64,000 nucleotides of DNA from Megalopta genalis (Eukaryota; Arthropoda; Insecta; Hymenoptera; Halictidae): assembly GCF_051020955.1 (NCBI RefSeq), contig NW_027476215.1, forward strand, positions 62,001 through 126,000, in the 5' to 3' direction. Shown piece by piece: positions 51,958 to 62,388 of the stretch. Every line of letters begins with the position of its first letter. The stretch's first letter is position 1. The position numbers and the translations under genes are program-made. The notes beneath the pieces are model-generated. The model was not told the origin of the DNA. It worked only from the letters and a program-made list of their open reading frames with translations, and did no database searches.

Positions 51958-53582
51958 TCGCCTGCATTTGAATCTATATCACTTATATCGCAAGCATTTG
52001 AAGCTAAATCATTGGTTTTGCTTGGATTTGAAGCTAAACCTTCTACATCACATTGATTTGAAGCAAAATCATGTGTTTCGCTTGGATTTGAAGCTAACTC
52101 GTATGTTTCGGATGGAGTTGAAGGTAAAACTTGTATAAAACAAGTATTTCAAGCTAAACTATTCTTTTCGCATGTATTTGAAGATAATCCTACTACTCCG
52201 CATGGATTTGAAGTTAACTCGTATGTATCGCATGCAGTTGAAGCTAAATCACGTATATCACAAGTATTTGAAGCTAAGCCTTCTACTTCGAATGATTTGA
52301 AGCTAAATCATGTGTTTCTCTTGGATATGAAGCTAACTCGTTTGTTTCGCATGCAGTTGAAGCTAAATCATGTTTATCACAAGTTTCTGAATCTAAACCA
52401 TTTGTTTCGCATGGATTTGAAGCTAAGCCTTCTAATTCGCACTGATTTGAAGCTAAATCATGTGTTTCGCTTATATTTGAAGCTAACTCATATGTTTCGC
52501 ATGCAGTTGAAGCTAAATCATGTATATCACAAGTATTTGAAGCTGAACCATTTCTTTCGCATGAATATTAAGCTAAAAAATGGGTCTCGCATGAATATTA
52601 AGCTAAACCATGTGTTTCGCTTGAATTTGAAGCTAAATCATGTGTTTCGCATGGATTTGAAGCTAAGCCTTCTACTTCGCATTGATCTGAAGCTAAATCA
52701 TGTGCATCACAAGTATTTGAAACAAAACCATTTGATTTGCTTGGATTTGAAGCTAAACCATCTACTTCGCATTGATTTCAATCTAAATCATGTGCTTCGA
52801 ATGGATTTGCTTCTAACTCGTTTGTTTCGCCAGCATTCGAAGCTATATCACTTATATCGAATTTATTTGAAGCTAAGTCATTTCTTTCGCACGGATTTGA
52901 AGCTAATCCTTCTACTTGGCTATGATTTGAAGCCAAAGCATGAGTTTCGCATGGCTTTAAAGCTAACTCGTTTGTTTCGCCTGCATCTGAAGTTATATCA
53001 CTTATATTCGCAAGTATTTGAAACTAAATCATTTGTTTCTCAAGGATTTGAAGCTAAACCATCTGCATCGCATTGATTTGAAGCTAAATCAATTGTTTCG
53101 CTCGGATTTGAAGCTAACTCGTTTGTTTCGCATGCAGTTGAAGCTAAATCATGTTTATCACAAGTATTTGAAGTTAAACCACTTGTTTCGCATGGATTTG
53201 AAGCTAAGCCTTCTACTTCGCATTGATTCGATGTTAAATCATGTGTCCCCATGGGATTTGAAGCTAACTCGTTTGATTCGCATGCAGTTAAAGCTAAATC
53301 ATTTTTATCATAAGTATTTGAAACTAAACCATTTGTTTCGCATTGATTTGAAGCTAAGCCTACTACTGCGCATTGATTTGAAGTTAAATCATGTGTTTCT
53401 CTTGGATTTGAAGCTAACTCGCTTGATTCGCATGCAGTTGAAGCTAAATCATGTATAATAGAACTATTTGAACCTAAACCATTTGTTTCGCATGGATTTA
53501 AAGCTAAGCCTTCTACTTCGCATTGATTTGAAGCTGAAACAAGTGTTACGCTTGAATTTGAAGCAAAGTCGTTGGTTTCGCA

Positions 53583-54468
53583 TGCAGTTGAAGCTCAGTC
53601 TTGTATATCACAAGTATTTGAAACTTATTCATTCAGTCCGCATGGATTTGAAGCTAAGCCTTCTACTTCGCATTGATTTGAACCTAAACCATGTGTTTCG
53701 CATGGATTTGAAGCTAACTCATTTGTTTCGTCTGCATTTGAAACTATATCACTTATATCGCTAGTATCTGAAGTTGAACCATTTGTTTCGCATGGATTTG
53801 AAGCTACAACATGTGTTTCCCTTGGATTTGCAGCTAACTCGTTGTTTGGCATGCAGTTGAAGCTAAATCATGTATATCACAAGTATTTGAAGCTAAACAA
53901 TTTGTTTCGCATGGATTTGAAGCTAAGCCTTCTACATCGCATTGATTTGAGCTAAATCATGTATTCCGCTTGTATTTGAAGCTAACTCGCTTGCTTCGCA
54001 TTCAGTTGAAGCTTAATTATGAATGTCACAAGTATTTGAAGCTAAACCATTCGTTTCGCATGGATTTGAAGCTAAGGCATCTACTTCTCATTGATTTGAT
54101 GCTACATTATGTGTTTCGCATGGATTTGAAGCTAAATTATGTGTTTCGATTGGATTTGAAGCTAACTCGTTTGTTTCGCATGCAGTTGAAGCTCAGTCTT
54201 GTATATCACAAGTATTTGAAACTTATTCATTCAGTCCGCATGGATTTGAAGCTAAGCCTTCTACTTCGCATTGATTTGAAGCTAAACCATGTGTTTCGCA
54301 TGGATTTGAAGCTAACTCATTTGTTTCGTCTGCATTTGAAACTATATCACTTATATCGCAAGTATCTGAAGTTGAACCATTTGTTTCGCATGGATTTGAA
54401 GCTACATCATGTGTTTCCCTTGGATTTGCAGCTAACTCGTTGTTTGGTGTGCAGTTGAAGTTAAATCA
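53583..54468 (+). repeat. About 600-bp-spaced direct repeat inside the diverged island
   Basis: 53,583-53,870 is repeated at 54,181-54,468 with an offset of about 598 bp. Both contain the rare run CTCAGTCTTGTATATC, CATTCAGTCCGC and the E/A junction CTCGTTGTTTGG. The two-base shortfall from 600 comes from one-base losses such as GATTTGAGC near 53,947. It is one of only two clear duplications in the diverged island. Confidence 0.85.
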
Positions 54469-56077
54469 TGTATATCACAAGTATTGGAAGCTAAACAATT
54501 TGTTTCGCATGTATTTGTAGATAAGCCTTCTACTTCGTATTGATTTGACGTTAAATCACGTGTTTCGCTTGGATTTGAAGCTAACTCGTTTGTTTCGCAT
54601 GCAGTTGAAGCTAAATCATGTATATCGCAAGTATTTGAAGCTAAACCATTAGTTTCGCATGGATTTGAAGATAAACCTTATACTTCGCATTGATTTGAAG
54701 CTAAATCATGTATTTCGTGTGGATTTGAAGCTAACTCCTTTGTTTCTCCTGCATTTGAAGCAAAATCATGTATATCACACATATTTGAAGCTAATACAAT
54801 GGTTTCGCATGGATTCGATGATCAGCCTTCTATTTCGCATAGATTTGAAGCTAAATCGTGTGTTTCGCATGGATTTGAAGCTAACTCGTTTGTTTCGCAT
54901 GCAGTTGAAGCTAAGTCATGAATATCACAAGTATTTGAAACTAAACCATTTGATTCGCATGGACTTGGAGCTATGCCTTCTACTTCGCATTGATTTGAAG
55001 CTAAACCATTTGTTTCGCATGGATTCGAAGATAAGCCTTCTACTTCGCATTGATTTCAAAGTAAATCATGTGTTTCGCTTGAACTTGAAGTTAACATGTT
55101 TGTTTCACAAGCAGTTGATGCTAAATCATGTATATCACAATTATTTGAAGCTGAACCATTTGTTTCGAATGAATATTCTGCTAAACCATGTGTTTCGAAT
55201 AAATTTGAAGCTAAATCATGAGTTTCGCATGGATTTGAAGCTAACTCGTTAGTTTTGCATGCTGTTGAAGCTAAATCATGTATATCACAAGTATTTGAAG
55301 CTAAAGCAATTGTTTCGCATGGATTTGAAGATAAGCCTTCTACTTTGCATTGATTTGAAGCTAAATCAAGTGTTTCGCTTGTATTTGAAGCTAACTCGTT
55401 TGTTTCGCACGCAGTTGAAACTAAATCATGTATATCACAAGAATTTGAAGCTAAACCATTTGTTTCGCAAGAATTTGAAGCTAAGCCTAATACTTCGCAT
55501 TGATTTGAAGTTAAATCATGTGTTTCGCTTGGATTTGAAGCTCACTCGTATGTTTCTCCTGCATTTGAAGCTATATCACTTATATTCGCAAGTATTTAAA
55601 GCTAAACCATACGTTTCGCATGGATTTGAAGCTAAGCCTTCTACTTTGCTTTGATTTGAAGGTCAATCATGTGATTCGCATGGATTTGAAGCTAACTTAA
55701 TTGTTTCACCTGCATATGAAGCTATATCACTTATATTCGCAAGTATTTGTAGTTAAACCATTCGTTTCGCATGGATTTGAAGCTAAGCCTTCTGATTCGC
55801 ATTGATTTGAAGCTATATCTTGTGGTTCGCATGGATTTGAAGCTAACTCGTTCGTTTCGCCTGCATTTGAATCTGAATCATGTTTATCACAAATATTTGA
55901 AGCTGAACGATTTGTTTCGCATGCATTTGTAACTAAGCCTACTACTTCGCATTGATTTGAAGCTAAATCATGTGTTTCGCTTGTATTTGATACTAACTCG
56001 ATTGCAACGCATGCAGTTGAAGCTAAATTATGTATATCACAAGTATTTGCAGCTGATCCATTTGCTACGCATGAATA

Positions 56078-56329
56078 TTAAGCTAAGCCATGTGTTACGA
56101 ATGAATTTGAAGCTAAATCATGTATTTCGCCTGTATTTGATGCTAAATCATGTATATCACAAGTATTTGAAGCTAAACCATTTGTTTCGCATGGATTCGA
56201 AGATAAGCCTTCTACTTCGTATTGATTTGAAGCGATATCATGTGTATCGCTTGGATTTGAAGCTAAACCTTCTATATCGCATTGATTTGAAGTTAAATCA
56301 TGTGTTTCGCTTGGACTTGAAGCCAACAC
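56078..56329 (-). other. Minus-strand open frame of LASNPCETN type, judged non-coding
   Basis: Read from the minus strand, each monomer encodes ten residues of the pattern LASNPCETNG with one Cys per unit, and the canonical pentamer has no stop in this frame. This 83-codon example in the diverged island is the longest minus-strand stretch. In the homogenised blocks the frame is broken in most pentamers: the C monomer GATCAG reads TGA on this strand, and the D monomer TTTTAATC reads TAA. The peptide looks more protein-like than the plus frame, but I see no selection for it. Confidence 0.8.
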
Positions 56330-57055
56330 GTTTGTTTCGTCTGCATTTGAAGCTATATCACTTATATCGCAAGTGTTTGAAGCTAAATCATTTGTTTCGC
56401 ATGGATTTGAAGCTAAACCTTCTACATCGCATTGATTTGAGCTAAATCATGTCTTTCGCTTGCATTTGAAGCTAACTCGCTTGCTTCGCATGCAGTGGAA
56501 GCTAAATTATGTATATCACAAGTATTTGAAGCAAAACCATTTGTTTCGCATGAATATTAAGCTGAACCATGTGTTTCGAATGAATTTGAAGCTAAATCAT
56601 GTGTTTCACTTGGATTTGAAGCTAACTCGATTGTTTCGCATGCAGTTGAATCTAAATCATGTATATCACAAGTATTTGAAGCTGGAACACTTGTTTCGCA
56701 TGCATTTGAAGCTAAATCAATTATACGGCACGTATTTGAAGATAAATCATTCGTTTCGCATGCATTTGAAGCTAAGCCTTCTAGCTCGGATGGATTTGAA
56801 ACTAAATCATGCGTTTCGCTTGGATTTAAAACTAACTCGTTTGTTTCGCTTGCAGTTGAAACTTAATCATGTATATCACAAGTATTTGAAGCTGAACCAT
56901 TTGTTTCGCACGAATATTAAGCTAAACCATGTGTTTCGAATGAATTTGAAGCTAAATCATGTGTTTCGCATGGATTTGAAGCTAACTCGTATGTTTCGCA
57001 TGCATTTGAAGTTAAATCATGTATATCACAAGTATTTGAAGATGAACCATTTGAT

Positions 57056-57075
57056 TCGGAGCTAAGCCTTCTACT
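57056..57075 (+). repeat. 20-bp monomer with a 10-bp internal loss
   Basis: A C monomer reads TCGGAGCTAAGCC and then continues normally, so about ten bases are missing between TCG and AGCTAAG. It is one of two monomers of exactly 20 bp in the window. Both lie in the diverged island. Confidence 0.85.
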
Positions 57076-57085
57076 TCGCCTTGAT

Positions 57086-57961
57086 TTGGACCTAAATCAT
57101 GTGATCCGCATGGATTTAAAGCTAACTCGTTTGTTTCGCCTGCATTTGAATCTAAATCATGTATATCGCAAATATTTGGAGCTGAACCATTTGCTTCGCA
57201 TGGATTTGCAGCTAAGCCTTCAACTTCGCATTGACTTGAAGCTAAATCATGTGTTTCGCTTGGATTTGAAGCTAACTCGTCTGTTTCGCATGCAGTTGAA
57301 GCTAAAGCATGTATATCACAGGGATTTGAAGCTAAAACATTTCATTCGCATGGATTCGAAGATCAGCCTTCTGCTTCGCATTGATTTGAAGCTAAATCAT
57401 GTGTTTAGCATTGATTTGAAGCTAACTCGTTTGTTTCGCATGCAGTTGAAACTAAATCATGTATATCACAATCATTTGAAGCTAAACCATTTGATTCGCA
57501 TGGAATCGAAGATAAGCCTTCTACTTCGCATTGATTTGAAGCTGAATCATGTGTTTGGCATGTATTTGAATCTAACTCGTTTATTTCGCATGCAGTTGAA
57601 GCTAAATCATGTATATCACAAGTATTTGAAGCTAAAACATTTCGTTCGCATGGATTCGAAGATCAGCCTTCTGCTTCGCATTGATTTGAAGCTAAATCAT
57701 GTGTTTAGCATTGATTTGAAGCTAACTCGTTTGTTTCGCATGCAGTTGAAACTAAATCATGTATATCACAATCATTTGAAGCTAAACCATTTGATTCGCA
57801 TGGAATCGAAGATAAGCCTTCTACTTCGCATTGATTTGATGCTAAATCATGTGTTTCGTTTGGATTTGAGGCTAACTCATTTGTTCCGCATGCTGTTGAA
57901 TGTAAATCATGCATTTCACAAGTATTTGAAGCTGAACCATTTGTTTCGCATGGATTCGTAG
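57086..57961 (+). other. 291-codon open frame in the diverged island, judged non-coding
   Basis: The frame consists of MDLKLNHVFR-type units, including the 300-bp tandem pair at 57,321-57,838. It has no unique segment or domain. It is interrupted shortly before and after by one-base indels. It is noted because it is the longest frame within the older part of the array. Confidence 0.8.
57321..57838 (+). repeat. Two-copy 300-bp direct repeat in the diverged island
   Basis: 57,321-57,538 and 57,621-57,838 differ at only a few sites (for example ACATTTCATTCGC against ACATTTCGTTCGC). Both contain GTGTTTAGCATTG and CATGGAATCGAAG. The unit is two pentamers. It shows that local duplication still occurs in the diverged island. 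Confidence 0.88.
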
Positions 57962-58544
57962 ATAACCCTTCTACTTCGCTTTGATTTGAAGCTAAATCAA
58001 GTGTTTCACATGGATTTGAAGCTAACTCGTTTGTTTCGCATGCAGTTGAAACTAAATCATGTATATCACAAGTATTTGAAGCTAAACCATTTGTTCCGCA
58101 TGGATTCGAAGATAATCCTTCTACTTCGCATTGATTTAAAGCAAAATCATGTGTTTCACATGGATTTGAAGCTAACTCGTTTGTTTCGCATGCAGTTGAA
58201 GCTATATCATGTATATCACAGGTATCTGAAGCTAAACATTAGTTTCGCATGGATTCGAAGATAAGCCTTCTACTTCGCATTGATTTAAAGCAAAATCATG
58301 TGTTTCACATGGATTTGAAGCTAACTCGTTTGCTCCGCATGCAGTTGAAGCTAAATCGTGTACATCACAAGTATTTCAAGCTAAACCATTTGTTTCGCAT
58401 GGATTTGATGCTAAGCCTTCTTCTTCGCATTGATTTGAAGTTAAATCATGTGTTACGCTTGGATTTGAAGCTCACTCGTTTGTTTCGCCTGCATTTGAAG
58501 CTTAATCATGTACATCACAAGTATTTGAAGATAAATCATTTGTT

Positions 58545-58564
58545 TTGAAGCTAAATCATGTGTT
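58545..58564 (+). repeat. Partial D monomer after a 40-bp deletion
   Basis: After a complete B monomer (58,515-58,544) the sequence continues with TTGAAGCTAAATC, the last 20 bases of a D monomer. The whole C monomer and the first ten bases of D are gone, and E follows normally at 58,565 (TCCCTTGG). The pentamer is therefore 110 bp. Confidence 0.85.
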
Positions 58565-60114
58565 TCCCTTGGATTTGAAGCTAACTCGTTTGTTTCGCCT
58601 GCATTTGAAATTATATCACTTATATCGCAAGCATTTGAAGATAAATCGTTCGTTTAGCATGGATTTGAAGCTAAGCCTTCTACATCGCATTGATTTGAAG
58701 CTAAATCATGCATTTCGCATGGATTTGAAGCTAACTCGATTGTTTCGCCTGCACTTGAAGCTATATCACTTATATCGCTATTATCTGAAGATAAATCATT
58801 TGTTTCTCTTGTATTTGTAGCTAAGCCTTCTACATCGCATTGATTTGAAGCTAAATCATGCGTTTCGCATGGATTTTAAGCTAACCCGTTTGTTTTACCT
58901 GCATTTCAAGCTATATCACTTATATCGCAATTATCCGAAAATAAATCATTTGTTTCTCATGTATTTGTAGCTAAGCATTCTACTTCGCATTGATTTGAAC
59001 TTAAATCATGTGCTTCACCTGGATTTGAAGCTAACTCGCTTGTTTCACATACAGTTGAAGCTAAATCATGTATACACATGTATTTGATGCTAAACCATAT
59101 GTTTCTCTTGGATTTGATGCTAACTCGTATGATTCGCGTGCAGTTGAAGCTAAATCATGTATTTCACAAGTATTTGAAGTTAAACCATTTGATTCAAATG
59201 GATTTGAAGCTAAGCCTACTACTTCGCATTGATTTGAAAATAAATCATGTGTTTCGCTTGGATTTGAAGCTAACTCGTTTGTTTTGGCTGCCTATGAAGC
59301 TATATCACTTATATTCGCATGTATTTGAAGCAAAACCTTTATTTTCGCATGGTTTTGGACCCAAACCATTTGTTTCTCATGAATTTGAAACTATATCATG
59401 TGTTTCGCATGGATTTGAAGCTAACTCGTTTATTTCGTCTGTATTTGAAGCAAAATCATGTATATCACAAGTATTTGAAGCTAAACCATATGGTTCGTAT
59501 TGAGTTGAAGCTAAGCCTACTAATTCGCATTGATTTGAAGTTAAATCATGTGTTTTCCTTGGATTTGGAGCTAACTCGTTTGACTCGAATGCAGTTGAAG
59601 CTATGTCACGTTTATCAAAATTATATGAATCTAAACAATCTGTTTCCGAAGAATATGATGCTAAACCAGGTGGTTCGCATGAATGGGAAGCTATATCATG
59701 TGTTTCGCTTGGATTTGAAGCTAACTCGTTTGTTTCGCATGCAGTTGAAGCTATATCATGTATATCACAAGTATTTGAAGCTAAACTATTTGTTTCGCAT
59801 GGATTCGACGCTAAGCCTTCTTCTTGGCATTTATTTGAAGTTAAATCATGTGTTACGCTTGGATTTGAAGCTCACTCGTTTGTTTCGCATGCAATTGAAG
59901 CTAAATAATGTATCAAACAAGTATTTGAATCTAAACCATTTGTTTCGCATGGATTCGAAGATCAGCCATCTACCTCGTATTGATTTAAAGCTAAATCATG
60001 TGTTTCGCATGGATTTGAAGCTAAGCCTTTAACTTCGCATTGATAAGAAGCTAACTCATGTGTTTCGCATGGATTTGAAGCTAACTCGTTAGTTTTGCAT
60101 GCTGTTGAAGCTAA

Positions 60115-61751
60115 ATCATGTATATCACAAGTATTTGAAGCTAAACCATTTGTTTCGCAAGAATACGAAGATCAGCCTTCTACTTCGCATTGATAAGAAG
60201 CAAAATCATGTGTTTCGCATGGATTTGAAGCTAACTCGTTCGTTTCGCTTGCATTTGAAGCTAAATCATGCACATCACAAGTATTTGAAGCTGAGCCACT
60301 TGTTTCGCATGGGTTTGAAGATAAGCCTTCTTCTTCGCATTGATTTGAAGCTAAATCATGTGTTTCGCTTGGATTTCAAGCTAACACGTTTTTTTCGCAT
60401 GCAGTTGAAGATAAATCATGTATATCACAGGTATTTCAAGCTAAACCATTTGATTCGCATGGATTTCAAAATAAGCCTTCTACTTCGCATTGATTTTAAT
60501 CTAAATTATCTGCTTCGGATTGATTTAAAGCTATCTCGTTTGTTTCGCATGCAGTTGAAGATAAATCATGTATATCACAAGTATTTGAAGCTAATCCATT
60601 TGTTTCGCGTGGATTCGAAGTTCAGCCTTCTACTTCGCATTGGTTTGAAGTTAAATCATATGTTTCGCATGGATTTGAAGCTAATCGTTTGTATCGCATG
60701 CAGTTGACGCTAAATCATGTATATCAGAAGTATTTGAAGCTAAACCATTTGATTCGCATGGATTTGATGCTATGCCATCTACTTCGCTTTTATTTGAAAC
60801 TGAATCATGTGTTTCTCTTGAATTTGAAGCTAACACGTTCGTTTCACATGCAGTTGAAGCTAAATCATGTATGTCACAAGTATTTGAAGCTGAACCATTT
60901 GTTTCGCACGAATATCAGGCTAAACAATGTGTTTGGAATGAATTTGAAGCTAAATCATGTGTTTCGCATAGATTTGAAGCTAACTCGTTTGTTACGCATG
61001 TAGTTGAAGCTGAATCATGTATATCCCAAGTATTTGAAGCTCAACCATTTGATTCGCATGGATTTCAAAATAAGCCTTCTACTTCGCATTGATTTGAAGC
61101 GAAATCATGTGTTTCGCTTGGATTTCAAGCTAACTCGTTTGTTTCGCATGCAATTGAAGCTAAATAATGTATCAAACAAGTATTTGAATCTAAACCATTT
61201 GTTTCGCATGGATTCGAAGATCAGCCATCTACCTCGTATTGATTTAAAGCTAAATCATGTGTTTCGCATGGATTTGAAGCTAACTCGTTTGTATCGCATG
61301 CAGTTGAAGCTAAATCATGTATATCACAATTATTTGAAGCTAAACCATTTGATTCGCATGGATTTCAAAATAAGCCTTCTACTTCGCATTGATTTTAATC
61401 TAAATCATCTGTTTCGCATGGATTTAAAGCTATCTCGTTTGTTTCGCATGCAGTTGAAGATAAATCATGTATATCACAGGTATTTGAAGCTAAACCATTT
61501 GTTTCGCAAGGATTCGAAGATCTGCCTTCTACTTCGCATTGATAAGAAGCTAACTCATGTGTTTCGCATGGATTTGAAGCCAACTCGTTAGTTTTGCATG
61601 CTGTTGAAGCTAAATCATGTATATCACAAGTATTTGAAGCTAAACCATTTGTTTCGCAAGGATACGAAGATCAGCCTTCTACTTCGCATTGATAAGAAGC
61701 AAAATCATGTGTTTCGAATGGATTTGAAGCTAACTCGTTCGGTTTGCTTGC
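60115..61751 (+). repeat. 2,249-bp direct repeat, copy 1
   Basis: This tract is repeated at 62,364-64,000, with a constant offset of 2,249 bp (15 pentamers less one base). Shared private features are CAAGAATACGAAG, GAGCCACTTG, GCATTGGTTTGAAG, CAGTTGACGCTAAATC, TATCAGAAGTATTTG and ACGCATGTAGTTG. Differences include CTAACACGTTTTTTTCG here against CTAACTCGTTTGTTTCG in copy 2, and CTAAATTATCTG against CTAAATCATCTG. Confidence 0.9.
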
Positions 61752-62363
61752 ATTTGAAGCTAAATCATGCACATCACAAGTATTTGAAGCTGAACCACTT
61801 GTTTCGCATGGATTTGAAGATAAGCCATCTACTTCGCATTGATTTGAAGCTAAATCATGTGTTTCGCTTGGATTTCAAGCTAACTCGTTTGTTTCGCATG
61901 CAATTGAAGCTAAATCATGTATATCACAATTATTTGAAGCTAAACCATTTGATTCGCATGGATTTCAAAATAAGCCTTCTACTTCGCATTGATTTTAATC
62001 TAAATCATCTGTTTCGGATGGATTTAAAGCTATCTCGTTTTTTTCGCATGCAGTTGAAGATAAATCATGTATATCACAGGTATTTGAAGTTAAACCATTT
62101 GTTTCGCATGGATTCGAATATAAGCCTTCTAAATCGCATTGATGTCAAGCTAAATCATATGTTTCGCATAGATTTGAAGCTAACTCGCTAATTTTGCATG
62201 CTGTTGAAGCTTATTCATGTATATCACAAGTATTTGAAGTTAAACCATTTGTTTCGCATGGATTCGAATATAAGCCTTCTAAATCGCATTGATGTCAAGC
62301 TAAATCATATGTTTCGCATAGATTTGAAGCTAACTCGCTAATTTTGCATGCTGTTGAAGCTTA
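61752..62363 (+). repeat. Pentamers between the two 2,249-bp copies
   Basis: No gene is present. This part of the 2,249-bp unit has no second copy within the window. It contains the first part of the 150-bp tandem duplication at 62,089-62,388 and otherwise regular A-B-C-D-E order. Confidence 0.75.
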
Positions 62364-62388
62364 TTCATGTATATCACAAGTATTTGAA
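62089..62388 (+). repeat. Single-pentamer tandem duplication (150 bp x 2)
   Basis: 62,089-62,238 and 62,239-62,388 are two neighbouring pentamers of nearly the same sequence, sharing GAAGTTAAACC, GATTCGAATATAAG, GATGTCAAGC and CTCGCTAATTTTGC. The nearest copy of this pentamer variant elsewhere normally stands alone. It is the smallest clear duplication in the window, at exactly one pentamer. Confidence 0.85.

Larger units (their letters stand above)
51591..59880 (+). repeat. Diverged, loosely ordered satellite island
   Basis: The 30-bp period persists, but neighbouring pentamers differ at many more sites than in the flanks, and the sharply defined variants of the flanks are absent. Here A often reads TCGCCTGCATTTGAAG followed by CTATATCACTTATA, and B often keeps TCGCAAG. 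Monomers related to the TATCAGGC class read GAATATTAAGC (near 52,562, 52,592, 56,072, 56,552 and 56,912). Units of three or more than five monomers occur, and there are two 20-bp monomers. Only short duplications (300 and about 600 bp) are visible. This is what older satellite left out of recent homogenisation looks like. Confidence 0.85.

Noticed and set aside
59281..59520. Unique sequence inside the diverged island
   Set aside because: Monomers here are badly decayed (GGTTTTGGACCC, GGCTGCCTATG), but each still aligns to the 30-bp unit with TTTGAAGC-like cores, so this is decayed satellite.
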